A stretch of DNA of 64,000 bases from Amorphophallus konjac. Lineage: Eukaryota > Streptophyta > Magnoliopsida > Alismatales > Araceae. A program made the position numbers and the translations under genes. Shown here one piece after another: positions 9,821-21,568 of this stretch; position 1 is the first letter of the stretch, and each line of letters starts with the position of its first letter. The notes under the pieces were generated by a model, which made no database searches, was not told the origin of the DNA, and worked only from the letters and a program-made list of their open reading frames with translations. The DNA is taken from assembly GCA_022559845.1 (NCBI GenBank), contig CM040125.1:289340200-289404199 (forward strand). Direction: 5' to 3'.

Positions 9821-10800
9821 TAGCTGAATGAAGTGACCATTAGAAACAAGTATCCATTGCCGCAGATTGATGACTTGTTCGACCAGCTTCAGCCTGCTCG
9901 AGTGCTCTCATGGATTGATTTGTGGTCTGGTTACTATCAGCTGAGGAATCGCGAGTCCGATGTGGAGAAGACTGCGTTCATTATGAGGTACGGGCATTAT
10001 GAGTTCTTGGTGATGCCGTTCGGGCTTACCAATGCCCCCACAGCCTTCATGGACTTGATGCAGAGGGTGTTCCGTCCTTATCTGGACCAGTTCGTGGTCA
10101 TGTTTGTGGATGACATCCTTCTGTATTCGCGGTCTGTAGATGAGCATGCGTATCATTTGAGCGTCGTGTTGCAGACTTTGCGAGATCACCAGTTGTATGC
10201 TAAGCTCAGTAGTATGACTTTTGGCTTCATGAGGTGCACTTTTTGGGGCACGTGATCTCTGGTGATGGTATTTTCGTGGACCCCACCAAGGTCAAGACAG
10301 TAATGCAGTGGCCAAGGCCGAGGTATGTGTCAGAGATCCGGAGTTTCTTGGGGCTTGCAGGCTATTATCGGAGGTTTATCCATGATTTTTCTCTCATTGC
10401 GGCCCCGATGACCAGACTTACGCGGAAGGATATGCCTTTTGCCTAGACTGATGAGTGTGAGTAGAATTTCAGGGAACTGAAGAGATTGCTCACCTCGGCT
10501 CGGTGTTGGTTTTGTCTTCTGGATCGGGAGGTTTTGTGGTGTGTACAGATGCTTCTGGGGTCGGATTGGATGCTGTGTTGATGCAGCAAGGTAAAGTGGT
10601 GGCGTATGTTTCGCGACAACTGAATCCACATGAGGAGAACTACCCTACCCATTACCTGGAGTTGGCAGCGGTGATCTTTGTGCTGAAGATCTGGAGGCAT
10701 TATCGGTACGGTGAGAAGTTTGAGGTGTTCACTGACCATCAGAGTTTGAGGTATGTGTTCACTCAGAAGGACCTTACCTCAGGCAGAGGCGTTAGATGGA
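9821..10800 (+). pseudogene. Tekay-type chromovirus RT and RNase H
   Basis: RT core [44 protein letters not shown] and the catalytic FVDDILLYS near 10105-10131. A frameshift near 10235 precedes [11 protein letters not shown], the RT thumb. RNase H follows with [15 protein letters not shown], the glutamate in [10 protein letters not shown], and [10 protein letters not shown]. Two TAG codons at 10443-10471 interrupt the RT-RNase H connection, and a frameshift near 10500 separates the open frames. It would copy element RNA into DNA in the particle, but it is inactivated here. Confidence 0.85.
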
Positions 10801-12135
10801 GTATATGAAGGATTATGACTTCACCTTATCTTATCAGCCGGGCAGGATGAATGTCATCGCCGATGCTTTGAGTCAGAAGGTCGCGGTCAGTGCCTTGATG
10901 TTGAGGAAGTGGAGGCTCTGGGAACAAGTGCCCGAAGTGTCATTCAGGCTCAAGATTCCCCGAGAGCCAGGGTTAGCGGTCCTCGCGAGTCTTACTGTCA
11001 CCCCTGCAATCCGTCGTTAGGTGACAAAGGCTCAGCATGTAGACCTGGAGTTGCCCAGGATTTTGGCCATGGCTGATGTGGAGCTCGACGAGGACGGTGC
11101 TGTGAGGTTTCGTGGTAGGCTGTACGTCCTCGCCGAGGATCAGGTTTGTCGTGTGGTGTTGCGCGAAGCTCATGGGAGCAGGTACACCGTGCACCCAGGT
11201 GCGATGAAGATATATCGGAACTTGCAGAGGTAGTTCTGGTGGCCTGGCATGAAGACAGATGTTGCCGAGTTCGTCGTCAGGTGCCTGACCTGTCAGTAGG
11301 TGAAGGCGGAGCATCAGTGACCAGGAGGTGTACTTTAGCCTTGGATGTTCCCGCATGGAAATGGGACCACGTGACCACTGATTTTGTGGTGGGTTTGCTG
11401 AGGACTCCGAGTGGGCATGATAGCATTTGGTTGCTTGTGGATCGGTTGACGAAGACGGCTCAGTTGTTATCGGTCAAAGTCAGCTGGAGTGTGTCCAAGC
11501 TGGCACGCTTGTATGTAGAGCGGATCATACCTTTGCATGGAATTCCCATTTTCATTGTATCCGATCGAGATCCACGTTTCACATCTAGTTTCTAGAGGAG
11601 TTTCCAGAGGGCTCTAGGCACCGAGTTAGCCTTTAGCTCGACATATCATCCTTAGTATGATGGTCAGTCAGAGAGGACCATCCAGACTTTGGAGGACATG
11701 TTGAGGTCGTGTTGCCTGGAGTGGCCGGGGAGTTGGTTTCACCACCTACCGTTGGTGGAGTTTGCCTACAATAACAGCTATCATTCGAGCATCGGCATGG
11801 CTCCTTATGAGGCGTTGTATGGGCGTCCGTGTCGGACTCCACTTGATTTGTTTGAGGTTGGTGAGCGTGTTTTGACGAGACCGGAGTTGGTGCAGCAATG
11901 TGTAAATGTCGTGCACGTGGTTCTTCAGAACATGTTGGCGGCCCAGAGTCGGCAGAAAAGCTATGCTGATCGGAGGAGGCAGCCTCTCACTTTTGCCATT
12001 GGTGATCGTGTGTTCTTAAGAGTTTCTCCGATGATGGGGGTGATGTGCTTTGGACGGCGTGGGAAGCTGAGTCCCCGCTATGTCGGTCCTTTCCTCATTG
12101 TGGAGCGCGTTAGTGAGGTTACTTATCAGTTGTAG
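10801..12135 (+). pseudogene. Tekay-type chromovirus integrase
   Basis: Integrase with a zinc-binding N-terminus (REAHGSRYTVHPGAMKIY, later RCLTCQ) and a catalytic core with Asp in VTTDFVVGLL, Asp in VSDRDPRFTSSF and Glu in GQSERT. The YNNSYHSSIGMAPYEALYG and LSPRYVGPFLIVERV segments are typical of Ty3/gypsy integrases. Stops at about 11018, 11231, 11297, 11320, 11593 and 11653 are mostly TAG at positions where Gln or Trp is normal. Confidence 0.85.
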
Positions 12136-12420
12136 TTACCCCCTGAGTTGGCGTCGGTGCATGACGTGTTCCACGTCTCGATGTTGCGAAAGTATATGCC
12201 CGATGACTCTCATGTGCTTGAGGATTCTTTTTGGCCCGAGGTGACTCTAGATCTTTCTCTCTCAGAGTTTCCCGTCCGCATTGAGGATAGGCGGGAGCAG
12301 CGCCTACGGAAGAAGGTCATCCCCTTCGTTAAGGTGGTGTGGCAGCGGCACTCTGGTGGTGAGGCTTCTTGGGAGCGTGAGGACGAGATACGTCAGTAGT
12401 TCCCTTACCTGTTTGAGTGA
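12136..12420 (+). pseudogene. Chromodomain-like C-terminus of Tekay-type integrase
   Basis: After the GPY/F module the frame continues with ASVHDVFHVSMLRKYMPDD and then the chromodomain-related tail of this clade: VRIEDRREQRLRKKVIPFVKVVW, SGGEASWEREDEI and a final FPYLFE. Such tails bind histone marks and steer integration into heterochromatin in chromoviruses. Stops at about 12134 and 12398 interrupt it. Confidence 0.8.
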
Positions 12421-12489
12421 GTTCCCTCTTCTTCCCCCTGAGCTTTGTTCTTAAAATTCGAGGATGAAATTTGTTTAAGGGGGGAGGAC
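12421..12489 (+). other. 3' untranslated end and polypurine tract of the Tekay-type element
   Basis: Short spacer that ends in AAGGGGGGAGGAC immediately before the LTR start TGTAATATCCCG. This is the expected primer for plus-strand DNA synthesis. Confidence 0.8.
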
Positions 12490-12826
12490 TGTAATATCCC
12501 GGACCCTTCGGATCCTTCTTTTTGGATCTCGGATCTATTTTCCCGGAGTTTCTAGCTCCATTGTGTCTGAAATTTCATTCGGACATCGTTTGTGTTCGGA
12601 TCGACGCGATCCAGAGTTGTTTCGGAGGCCCGGTGTGAGTTCTGTGACTTTTTCCGCATGTTTTCTGATTTCCAGCGTGGGTTTCGGCAAATGCTGCGGA
12701 ACCCCGTAGCGGGTGAACATGGTTGTTCACCTAGACGAGAGTGGTACCGTTGCGACCAGTGCGTTCCGAGGATCACAGAAACGTGATTTTTGATTTTTTG
12801 GTATTTTCTAGATTTTTTGGATTTTC

Positions 12827-12834
12827 TATAAATA
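12827..12834 (+). promoter_or_regulatory. TATA box of the Tekay-type LTR
   Basis: TATAAATA followed by CCCCCA, about 337 nt into the LTR, with a pyrimidine-rich stretch (12850-12900) downstream. Transcription start is expected near 12860. Confidence 0.65.
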
Positions 12835-13379
12835 CCCCCAAACCATTTTTCTTTTTCCACCTTTTCTTCTTCTTCTTCCCCTTTCTACTTCCTCCCTCCC
12901 GTGAGAGCACCACCCCTTCTCTCTCTCTTCAGCCAACGGCGACCGCGGTGAGCTCCCCTCCGGCTGCAGACGGCGGTGGGTGACGGCGCGATGACGTAGG
13001 CCGCGGCGAGACGATCCCGGTGGCGTGCGACATTCGTGGGAAGCGTGAGAAGGAACGAGGGTTTCAAGCATTCTTCACGGTTTACAGACGATCCAGCGCG
13101 CCTCGAGGCGAGATCGTGGTAGGGTGACGTTCCTTAGCTCCCCGTGTTCCTTTCTCGCGATTTGTAGGCCGAGGGAAGGCCGAGTGATGGGTTTTCACGC
13201 CGGGATGGGGTTTTCCATGATTTGGGGAGAGATTGCCCGATCTATGATTTTAGGCCGTGATTCCATGTTTTAATGGCTTAGAAGCATGCTAGGGGTCCCG
13301 GGGGAGCTTCCCCCTTGTTTTCCCCCTCTCCCATGGAGGTATGGGGGCGTGGTTGGTGTTTTGAGTCGTTTCCCGTCGG

Positions 13380-14050
13380 TTCGCCATCGGGACGGTGTGA
13401 CGGTCCTTCGCGTGACCGTCACAGCTTGTGGCGCCCTAGGGTGGGTGCGTCACAGCCTGTGACGCCCCACGGTGGGTGCGTCACATGGCACAGTTTTGCC
13501 AACTGGGTGGTCCGTGGGCCTGACGATCCCACGAAAGACCGCCAGGGCGTGTGACGCGCCTAGAATGGACCGTCAGAGTGACGATCCGACCGTTGGCATC
13601 CGACCGTTGTGGTTTCCGACCGTTGGTCTTTTTGACCGTTGGGGGTCAAGGCTTCTAACTCACGCAGTGTGGGGCGTCAGAGCCTTGTGACGCCCCTGTG
13701 AGGGAGCGTCAGGGCCGACGCATCCCCACCTTCTAACGCTCCTGGGTAGGACCATTAGAGCCTGTGACGCCCCGAGCGGTGTGCATCACAGCCAGCTTCG
13801 TCCTATCCCTGACGCACCAGCAGTGGTCCGTCAGAGACTTTGACGCCCCGAGCGGTGTGCATCACAGCTAGTTTCTTTCATCTTCTAACGCACAGGGCTA
13901 GGTGCGTCAGAGACTGTGACGCACCAGGGTTGGCGCGTCACAGTCGGTTTTACACCGAGTGTCTGACGCGCCTGTGTTGGGCCGTCAGACTACTGTGCTG
14001 GCCCAGAGATAGACCGTCAAAGCCTGTGGCGCTCCTGTGTTAGACTACCA
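13380..14050. repeat. Palindrome array in the Tekay-type LTR
   Basis: About 12-15 copies of GTGACGC(C/A)CC, a spacer of 6-12 nt, then G(T/C)GCGTCACAG or GGACCGTCAGAG. Clear examples lie at about 13460-13486, 13677-13712, 13844-13868 and 13915-13942. It lies downstream of the TATA box, so it is in transcribed R/U5 sequence, unlike the U3 arrays of the Tat elements. Confidence 0.75.
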
Positions 14051-15184
14051 GGCTCTGGGCTACACCAGGTGGTTCGCAGTCTCGTTTCTTCTCCGACCGT
14101 GGTCACCGTGCGATGGTGCTGGTACGTGGGACGGTCCCCGTACTTCGTTGGGTTCGGACGTTGCTTTCCTTTGACTTGAGAGTCTACTCCTTCAGTGACC
14201 CTCCACTAGTCGTAGCCTGCTTACGCATTTAGCGGTCCCACCAGGGAGTGGTAGAGAGGCTACCCTGAAGATGATATTTAGATTAGTTTTCGTCGAGCCC
14301 CACGTCTTGCAGCCAGAGTCCGGCTGAGGGGAAAACCAGTTAGAGGCCAGACCTGAGACGCATGGTCTGTGTGTGCACACGTGGTTGGTGGCGGTTGGAC
14401 CCACGCTGACGAGTGCGACCCCAGCTAGTCACTTGCTTTGTGGTTACTTGTACGGTGTCCTTGCCTCCTCCAAGGGCTATTGTGCCTGGTGGACACATGC
14501 TGTGTGGTGTAAGACGTCAGGGGACGCTACCGATTTTGCTTCTAGTGGGAGGTACTCCTGTCGAGTCAGGAGTGATAGACTATTAGTCTCTGTGACTTCG
14601 ACCTTTGGGGTTTTGGTCGTGTTGACCGTTGAGTTTCGGTTGTTTCACCGTGGTGCATGTGTCAGCTTTCATGCCGTGAGACAGGTCATAGTTGCAGGGC
14701 TTTCAATTCTGAGGTACTCGCTTACTGCTAGGCTAGTGGTTTTCCATTTTGTGAGGTAGGGTTCGAATGATCCCTACTGAGTCTTGTTCTGAGACTCATT
14801 CCCTGCGTGTTTTCACTGTGTTTCAGGCGAGGCACGGCTTCAGGGGAGTGCGTCTGAGGCTCAGCGTGGTTCGGGTGCCCAGCGTTAGTGCCAGAGGTCA
14901 GAGCCGGGGTATGCCCCGTGGAGCTGTACTTTTCCTTCTTGTCTCTGTACTAGTCGTGGACTACTATTGTTTGTTTTGTTATATCTTGTGGACCATGTAA
15001 GAAGTAAAATGTTAATTTATTTCCTACTTAATCATATAAATTGTTTAATTTCTGCAATTATTTGCGATACTTGTGTAGTCTCCACACCATCCTTATAACA
15101 CTTCCGAGTCTTTGGGCTCGTGGGTGGCGGTTCGAGTCTCGGGTTATCGGGCCTTCCCGGTAATCGGATTCTCGGGACGTTACA

Positions 15185-16602
15185 GTTCAAGTTACACCCC
15201 TCCAGTAAAATCTCCTTGATAAAATTGCTTTCATGGAGGATCAACTTAAGAAGGTCACAAGCCCGCGGCCCACTGCTCCTCCTCCTTCTCCAGTCAATCC
15301 TCTTCATGCGTTTATGAATAACATCACTAAGATGGAAAAAGATTAGAAGGAGAGGAGAGACTGTGGCATCAATGACACGTGTCTGCAAGATATCGAGGAT
15401 CAAGTGGACACCGTCCACCCTCCACTCATCCACCCCATTCATTCAAATTGCCCTCCGCCTTCGCCTTCGCATTTACCTCCACATAGTCTTCCACAATATG
15501 ATGATTCCCCGCCTCCGTTTTTACTTAATCCTCCACATCACGCTCCTCCACTACCCATTATTATGCCTCCACCACGGCGTCCACTTGATGTTTTTGATGA
15601 AGATGATGATTTGGAGATGGCACAAAATGTTGAAATTCTACAGGCACCCCTTCCGAGTTTTCTTCATTTTCCTCTCCCCACATTGCCACCCGATGAACCC
15701 CCTGCTCAAGATGAAGCCACTGTCCTTAACCCTAGTTATGAGACTAATTGGTGCTACGATGATGTGTCGATACTCCAATCACCCACACCGGTGCATCATG
15801 CGTCTTCCCCTGTCCCTAATACCTCTCGCCTTATCCGGCACTTCCTCCGCACCAAACCTTCTCCTTTTATTCCTCCATCAACCTTTACCCCACTAGCCCC
15901 CACCAAGCCATCCAATCTTACTTCTACTCCCCCGGCTTCCACCGAGCCTCCATCAACCTCCACTCCACCGGCCTGTGTCGAACCTCCCGCTAAACTTCAA
16001 ACCATAACACCTCTTCCTTGTTTGCCACCTAAAGCCTCCATTATCCCCATAACACCAAAGCCAATTACCCTAAAACCAACTTTACCTACACCTTTACCCT
16101 AACCCGTGGCTAGTCCTGGGCAGGACTCACCTGTTTTTGCACTCGAGCCGATCCCAGTCGCTTCCGAGCAAGAGGAGATGCTCAACGTGTTTGAACCTCC
16201 ACTTACCCTTCCATTAAAACTCTCCATTACACCTCCACTGCTCATCAAGCTCACCACTTTCACTTCACCTTCCTCTACCACTCAATGCGGGTGTATTCCT
16301 ACGAGCACATGTTCCAGGGATATTCAAGAACTGGACAAGAAGGGCTTGACCTCGGCTATGCCATTCAAAATTCAAGATTTTATTTGCCGGATGCCGATCC
16401 GTGTCATCGTGCTGGGCATATTTGAGAAGTCCCCTTCAAGACTCACTATGATAAATTCTTCCAAATTGATGCCATATCGACCCTTTATTAAAGTCACCTT
16501 ATTCACTGGTCGATGCTGTTTTAATGCTCTCATTACCCACGTTCCGTCATTATACGACTCCCTTGTCAAACGAAGGGGTTCTCTTCCCATATTGCCATAA
16601 CA
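15185..16602 (+). pseudogene. Element D gag-start / proline-rich ORF
   Basis: One reading frame from ATG 15233 to 16600, about 456 codons, with two stops (TAG near 15343 and TAA at 16100). The first residues, MEDQLKKVTSPRP, and the upstream DNA align with the internal gag start of B and C (MEEQLKKVTTPK). After about 15 residues the homology ends. The rest is very rich in Pro, Ser and Thr (residues 60-290), then a less biased tail with IQDFICRMPIRVIVLGIFEK and LFTGRCCFNALITHV. I do not recognise the tail. No protease, RT or integrase follows before the 3' LTR, so D would depend on proteins from other elements. Confidence 0.65.
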
Positions 16603-19600
16603 CATGAGAGTATTCGGGCGTTAATTCCATCCACTGAGCTGTCTGGCCGAGCACTCTCCTTGCCATGGAGGGGTGGGCATTCTTTTGCTAAATGGCCTTC
16701 CACCAATTCATTCACTCCTTATTCTGTTCCACCCATGTTTTTTTCCTCTACAGGCCACTCCATGGGTGAGGAGGAGGATCTTACCCTCTCATTCCATGCA
16801 TTCTCTGCATTCTTTGCATATCATGCATTTCATGCATCCCTTACATCCATCACATTGCATTCACATGCATTCCTTTTTTCCTGGGTTTCTGAACCCGTAT
16901 CTTCTCTGCCTTCCAGACCTTCTACATCTTCCACCTCCGGAACCTCCAGACCTCCCTCTCCGGGCATCGCGCACCAATACACCTACATGTCTGGATCCTC
17001 CGAGATTCTCACAAGGCATCGCGTCCCTCGGTACTTGCCTCCTCCGGAACCTCCGGACCTCCCTTTTAGGGCATCGCGCCCCTCCACACCTCCATATCTG
17101 TATCCTCCAGATTTCTCTTACGTCCTTCCAAGGCATCGCACCCTTTTACACCTTCCACCTCTGAAACTTCCGGACTTATCTTTCCTCCATGGGCATCGTG
17201 TCCCATGGTGTCTTCTTCCTCCGGAACCTCTGGATTCCCCTAGGCATCACGTCCCATGGTGTCTTCCTCCTCAGGAACTTCCAGATTTCTTATCTCCCCT
17301 CCTTGGGCATCGCGTCCCTTCTTTCGCTACTCCAGAACCTTTGGACCCTCCTGTCCTCTTTCATCCACTCTTCCTAGGGCATCGCATCCCTTCGCTTTGT
17401 CCCCTATCTTTCTTCCAATTCATCCTCCTACGCTTCCAGGACGTTGCATCCTTTGTTCTTTTCTTCCTTTTAATCATCTTTTCCAATTCTTTTCCCAGGG
17501 CATCGCGTCCCTCGGGATTTTCCTCCTTCGGAACCTCTAGATGATTCCTCCTACCATGATTTTCCTCCTTCACTGCTTCCGGACCTCTAGATCCTCCTCC
17601 CTCGATCTACCAATTTCTTCTCTTAATTCATCTATTCCCAGGTGCGACCCAACTTCTTTCACATCCACCGCTTTGGGCATCTACCCGTTCTCCCACTATT
17701 TCGAGGCTTTAGCCCTCACTCCACTTTTGATTTTCCTCTCCTTCTGTAGACCTTTCATGTGATCAGGGTCTCCGCACCTTAGTGAGGGAGTTCTAGCCCT
17801 CGCCTCTTTTCCTTTTATCCTTGTTCGTCTGAGTCAGGTCTGGGCACCACTCTTTCTTGTTAAGCCACTTCAAACCTTGGCTTCCAATCCTTTTATCTGC
17901 CATAGAGGACAAATCTCACGATGATCAAGATCGCCTCCGGCAGCTACTGCTTCTACAAGGTTGCAAGGTAACATTTTGTGTGTGATTTGGTTTCATCATT
18001 CTTCACACATGATTTTTCAACATGAAGTGCTTCTTAACATGATCAAGAGTGTTATTCTATATCTTTATCTTAGGCCTTTTCATTAAGTCAATTTCAGAAA
18101 AAAAAAGAGTCTTTAGGCTTGCTTTTGAGGCACCTTTGGTCAATAAGAACCCCGCGCAAGGAGTTCGGCATTCTCTCCCACTTGTTAAGAGCAACCCCTA
18201 GCTGGGCACTTCACACACTTCACGGCGTCCTTAGCCGGCCTACTTTAGTAAAACACCGTTGCTACTTTGGCCATGCCATGGGTATACCTGAAAGTCTTTT
18301 CACTTCTTTGCTCGATTGAATGCAGGTGCAAGAGGTTGACGGATGAGATGACCAACCTAGGTAATCCCCAATACGAGAGAAGTCTCAAATAGGGGCAGTC
18401 TTGACCCAAAATAAAGTAAATTTTCATGATACATCTTGAAAAAAAAGGCTATTATGAAAATCAAGTCAAAATTTTGATCAATATAAAATTATGAATTATG
18501 GCATGACAAGAGTGGCAAAGTCCCCAAAGGGAAAACCCTGGTCGTATCCATGTCAAAGGTCTAAAAATCAAAGACACAAAGCCCCGGCGCAACAGATTAC
18601 CTCTTTGAGGGGAAATACTTTAGAAGTAATTCAAGTCTCGATATCTTCCATCATGCATAAAGCTTATCTCCAATTGTTCTTCACTTCTCCCTCCAAGACC
18701 GAATATTTCTCGGGTATGGCCTTGGTAGGGACACCGTTAATCATGGACAGTCGACTGTAAGGCGCCACCTTTAAATGCACGGCCGACTTTGGGTAGTTTT
18801 TATAGTAAAAGGGGAAGGAACGAGGACCCCTAGCCAGTGGTTCAAAAATTCCCTTTGATGCTGCTTTAGCAATGTCTAAACCAAAATTTCTAAAAAATTC
18901 AAATATCCTCAAAATTCTAAAAAAAAATTCAAAAAAAGTGAATATTTTCCAAAAAAACTCCAAAAAACTCTAAAACAAAAAAAATTCAAATATTTTCCAA
19001 AATCCATAAATAATTGGAATTCTTTTTCAAAACCCATAAAAATTTACATATTTCAAAAATCAAAAAAAAAATGCATTGTATTTGTCTGATGGTGCTTTTG
19101 CAGGAACAACAACTTTGCAAGGACCAATGGCATGGGATGCGTCCCCTCCATTCACCACTATCAATCTTTTGATTCTTCCCAACATCATCATGATTTGTCA
19201 CCATGGGCACTCCTGATTATCACCTCTCTATTCATGTCACATTGGGCATTAATTGATCGTTCATCTCTAAATCTTTTTAATAAACTCCTGCTGATTTCAC
19301 TTGATCACTCTGCCACTAGGCATTACTTGATCTTGATCATCCGATCTTAATCGTCTGATTTGCCAAGATTGTCATCCTCATGACGACATTGAACAAAAAT
19401 ACTTGGAATGCTCTCCTGCTTTACGTCTTTATATGATGCTTTCCATGATGCTTTTCAATGCTAGGCAATGTTGTTGAATGTTTCGATTATGCTTTCATGC
19501 TTAAACTGCTTTCATTGCTTTATGCATCTTTATATCTTGAATAATGAAATTTTGAGCGCATGATAAGAAGCTTTCTTTGGTCCCACCGACTGGGCATCAT

Positions 19601-20558
19601 CATCCAAGTCCCACGGTGACTGCATTTTCTTCTCAGTTCCCTCATACTTATTGCTATCACCATCTCCATGTATGCATTTTACTATACACTATTACGCTAC
19701 TAGATTATATCAAGGATCTTGTGGCTTTGTTAAATATGGAATTTGAGTTCCCCTCCATAAAAAACAGTGATGATTCTAGAGGAACTTTAGTCATACGGAT
19801 AGGTCGTTGAGCCATCCAAGACTGGCGACGATGGTTCCCTTTTATGAGTTGATGCGTGGATAAACAGGCTTCGGCTTAGTATCAGCTCACAAAGTCAGTA
19901 TCTTGGCTCAGTCTTGGCAGCTTAACAATGTTATCCTTAATTGCATTCTATTTTTATTTGCTTTAATTTTTCCTTTAAACCTAGCATGCATTCATTTAGG
20001 TTGTGTATTAACTATGGAAAACCATTTTAATAAATCATTTTGAAGGTCAATTGATCAATAAAATCAGATTGGAGATATCCCAAGCCGAGTAGTGTCTTTA
20101 GTTCGCTTTGTTGCCGTTTTGGGCCGCTTCCTTGAAAAAACTCTTTGTTTGGATTTCTATCCTCTTATTTTTTATCGTTTTCCTTTGATCCACCTTGGTT
20201 GCAGCACGTCCACATTGGCTGGTAACCGCTCCTTAATGGTGAAACCTACAAGTTTGTGACCTGGGGTACTTCCACCGTGTTGGAAGTTGATCGTTCTTAT
20301 TATCTCCTTCATGCTCGCGTTCACACTCCTTCTTTATCTAAACAATCATTGCTTTCATTGAATCTCCTCAAGATTGCATCATTACGAGCTTTTGATTCAA
20401 TTCCTATCAGGTGGTGTTGATTGCGTGTCTCATCACACCTTGACATCTACTTTTCAGTTCACTCTCACTTCATTCCATTCCATTCTATTCCATTCCATGT
20501 TGCTTCACTTCATTTTATTCCATTCCACTCCGTGTCACTCCCTTGCAAAGCAGACGCT
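16603..20558 (+). mobile_element. Non-coding 3' region of element D
   Basis: About 4 kb without a credible gene. It holds a degenerate tandem repeat (16940-17600), an AT-rich stretch with runs of A around 18890-19070, and segments homologous to the 3' region of element C. The CAAAGTCCCC...GGGAAAACCCTGG motif at 18510-18540 matches C near 43590-43560 (minus), and 20040-20560 matches C 35160-34747 (minus). The long frame at 16660-17544 is a by-product of the tandem repeat. Confidence 0.6.
16940..17600 (+). repeat. Degenerate minisatellite in element D
   Basis: About eight imperfect copies of a 60-75 bp unit, each containing GGCATCGCGTCCC followed by (T/C)CCTCCGGAACCTC(C/T)GGA. Anchor motifs lie near 17016, 17071, 17133, 17189, 17234, 17308 and 17381. 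Copies diverge in sequence and length. Confidence 0.65.
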
Positions 20559-20571
20559 AAGGCGGGACAAC
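20559..20571 (+). other. Polypurine tract of element D
   Basis: AAGGCGGGACAAC immediately before the LTR start TGTTGACACGCC. It matches the minus-strand AAGGCGGGGCAGC of element C at 34735-34747, including the upstream CACTCCCTTGCAAAGCAGAC block. Confidence 0.75.
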
Positions 20572-20799
20572 TGTTGACACGCCAAATTTGACATCATTTT
20601 GAGCATATCTCCTATCACACTGCGATGCCCCATTTGACCCTCAAATTGACTTATTTGAGTGGTTTTCCTATCTTTTCTAGAATATCCAACTTCCCCCAGC
20701 TTTCACACATATTTTCCTATTTTTTTAGATTTTTCTAAAGTTTTTTCTCCATTTTTTTCGAGCCTTGAATCAATTAGAGGCAGGGACCCGGGACCCGGG

Positions 20800-21260
20800 C
20801 GCCATTTAAATAGCGCCCAGTCAAGGGGCGCCCTTCCAAGAAATAGCGCCCAGTCAAGGGGCGCCCTTCCAAGAAATAGCGCTCAGGCAGGGGCGCCCTT
20901 CCAAGAAATGGCACCCTTGTCCGGGCGCCCATTAAATAGCGCCCAGGCAGGGGGCACCCATTTTTAGCTGAGCCCAGTTTGGCCGTTTTCGAAATCTATG
21001 AATTAGCGACACTCCGGAAAGTCGCCATTTCTTTAAATAGCGACCGTTCGAAAGGTCGTCAATTCCCTTGCCATATTTTGAGATTTTAACACCGTCCGAA
21101 ACTTGTATTAATTCCTAAATAGAGACCACCTCATGGTCGCCAATTCTTTTTAAATTTCTGAAAGCCCGAATCCATTTTGAAATGCTTTGGAATTAGAGAC
21201 GCTTCGCGTGGGCGCCCTTTTAAATAGCGACCGCCTGAGTGGTCGCCAATTCTTCTTCAA
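20800..21260. repeat. Palindrome array, U3 of LTR D
   Basis: Two tight copies of TAGCGCCCAGTCAAGGGGCG with about 47-bp spacing (20812-20905), then looser palindromes: GCGAC...GTCGC (21004-21028), GCGACC...GGTCGT (21040-21060), GCGACC...GGTCGC (21225-21246). Arms change together between copies. It lies upstream of the TATA box. Confidence 0.8.
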
Positions 21261-21560
21261 ATCTGAACTCTGGTATAACCTCCTTCTTTTTTCTTTTTGA
21301 GCCCCTTTTCACTTGGGAAAGGGTTCCTATGGCTTCCTAATATTGTAAGGACACTTGGAGGACGGATCCCCCTTCCCAAATCCCACAAAAACTTATTTTC
21401 TAATTTTCTTAGAATTAAACTCCGAATTTCACTTCCCTCCCTCACTTTAACGTCAGACTTTCTAAGCTTGTGAGGACACTTGCACAACAAATATCTCCCA
21501 CCAAATCCCATTAAAACATGATTGTCTAATTTCTTAGAATTAAACTCCGAATTTCACCTC

Positions 21561-21568
21561 TATAAATA
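21561..21568 (+). promoter_or_regulatory. TATA box of LTR D
   Basis: TATAAATA followed by GGACCCC, about 990 nt into the LTR. The same TATAAATAGGACCC string occurs in LTR E at 25208. Confidence 0.7.

Larger units (their letters stand above)
12490..15184 (+). mobile_element. 3' LTR of the Tekay-type chromovirus (2695 bp)
   Basis: It begins TGTAATATCCCG and ends CGGGACGTTACA, a near-perfect terminal inverted pair, and is placed directly after the polypurine tract. A TATA box lies at 12827-12834 and a palindrome array at about 13380-14050. The frames in 12590-15000 are not protein genes: they follow the arrays and have no similarity I recognise. The LTR abuts the gag start of element D at 15185, so the chromovirus probably inserted into D. 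Confidence 0.85.

Noticed and set aside
13315..15000. Several plus-strand frames of 60-130 codons in the Tekay-type LTR
   Set aside because: They follow the palindrome array and LTR sequence, use rare residues without domain pattern, and lie between clear LTR ends.
16660..17544. A 294-codon frame rich in Pro, Ser and His
   Set aside because: It is open because the tandem repeat lacks stops in that phase. Other frames of the same repeat are also open, and no domain is visible.
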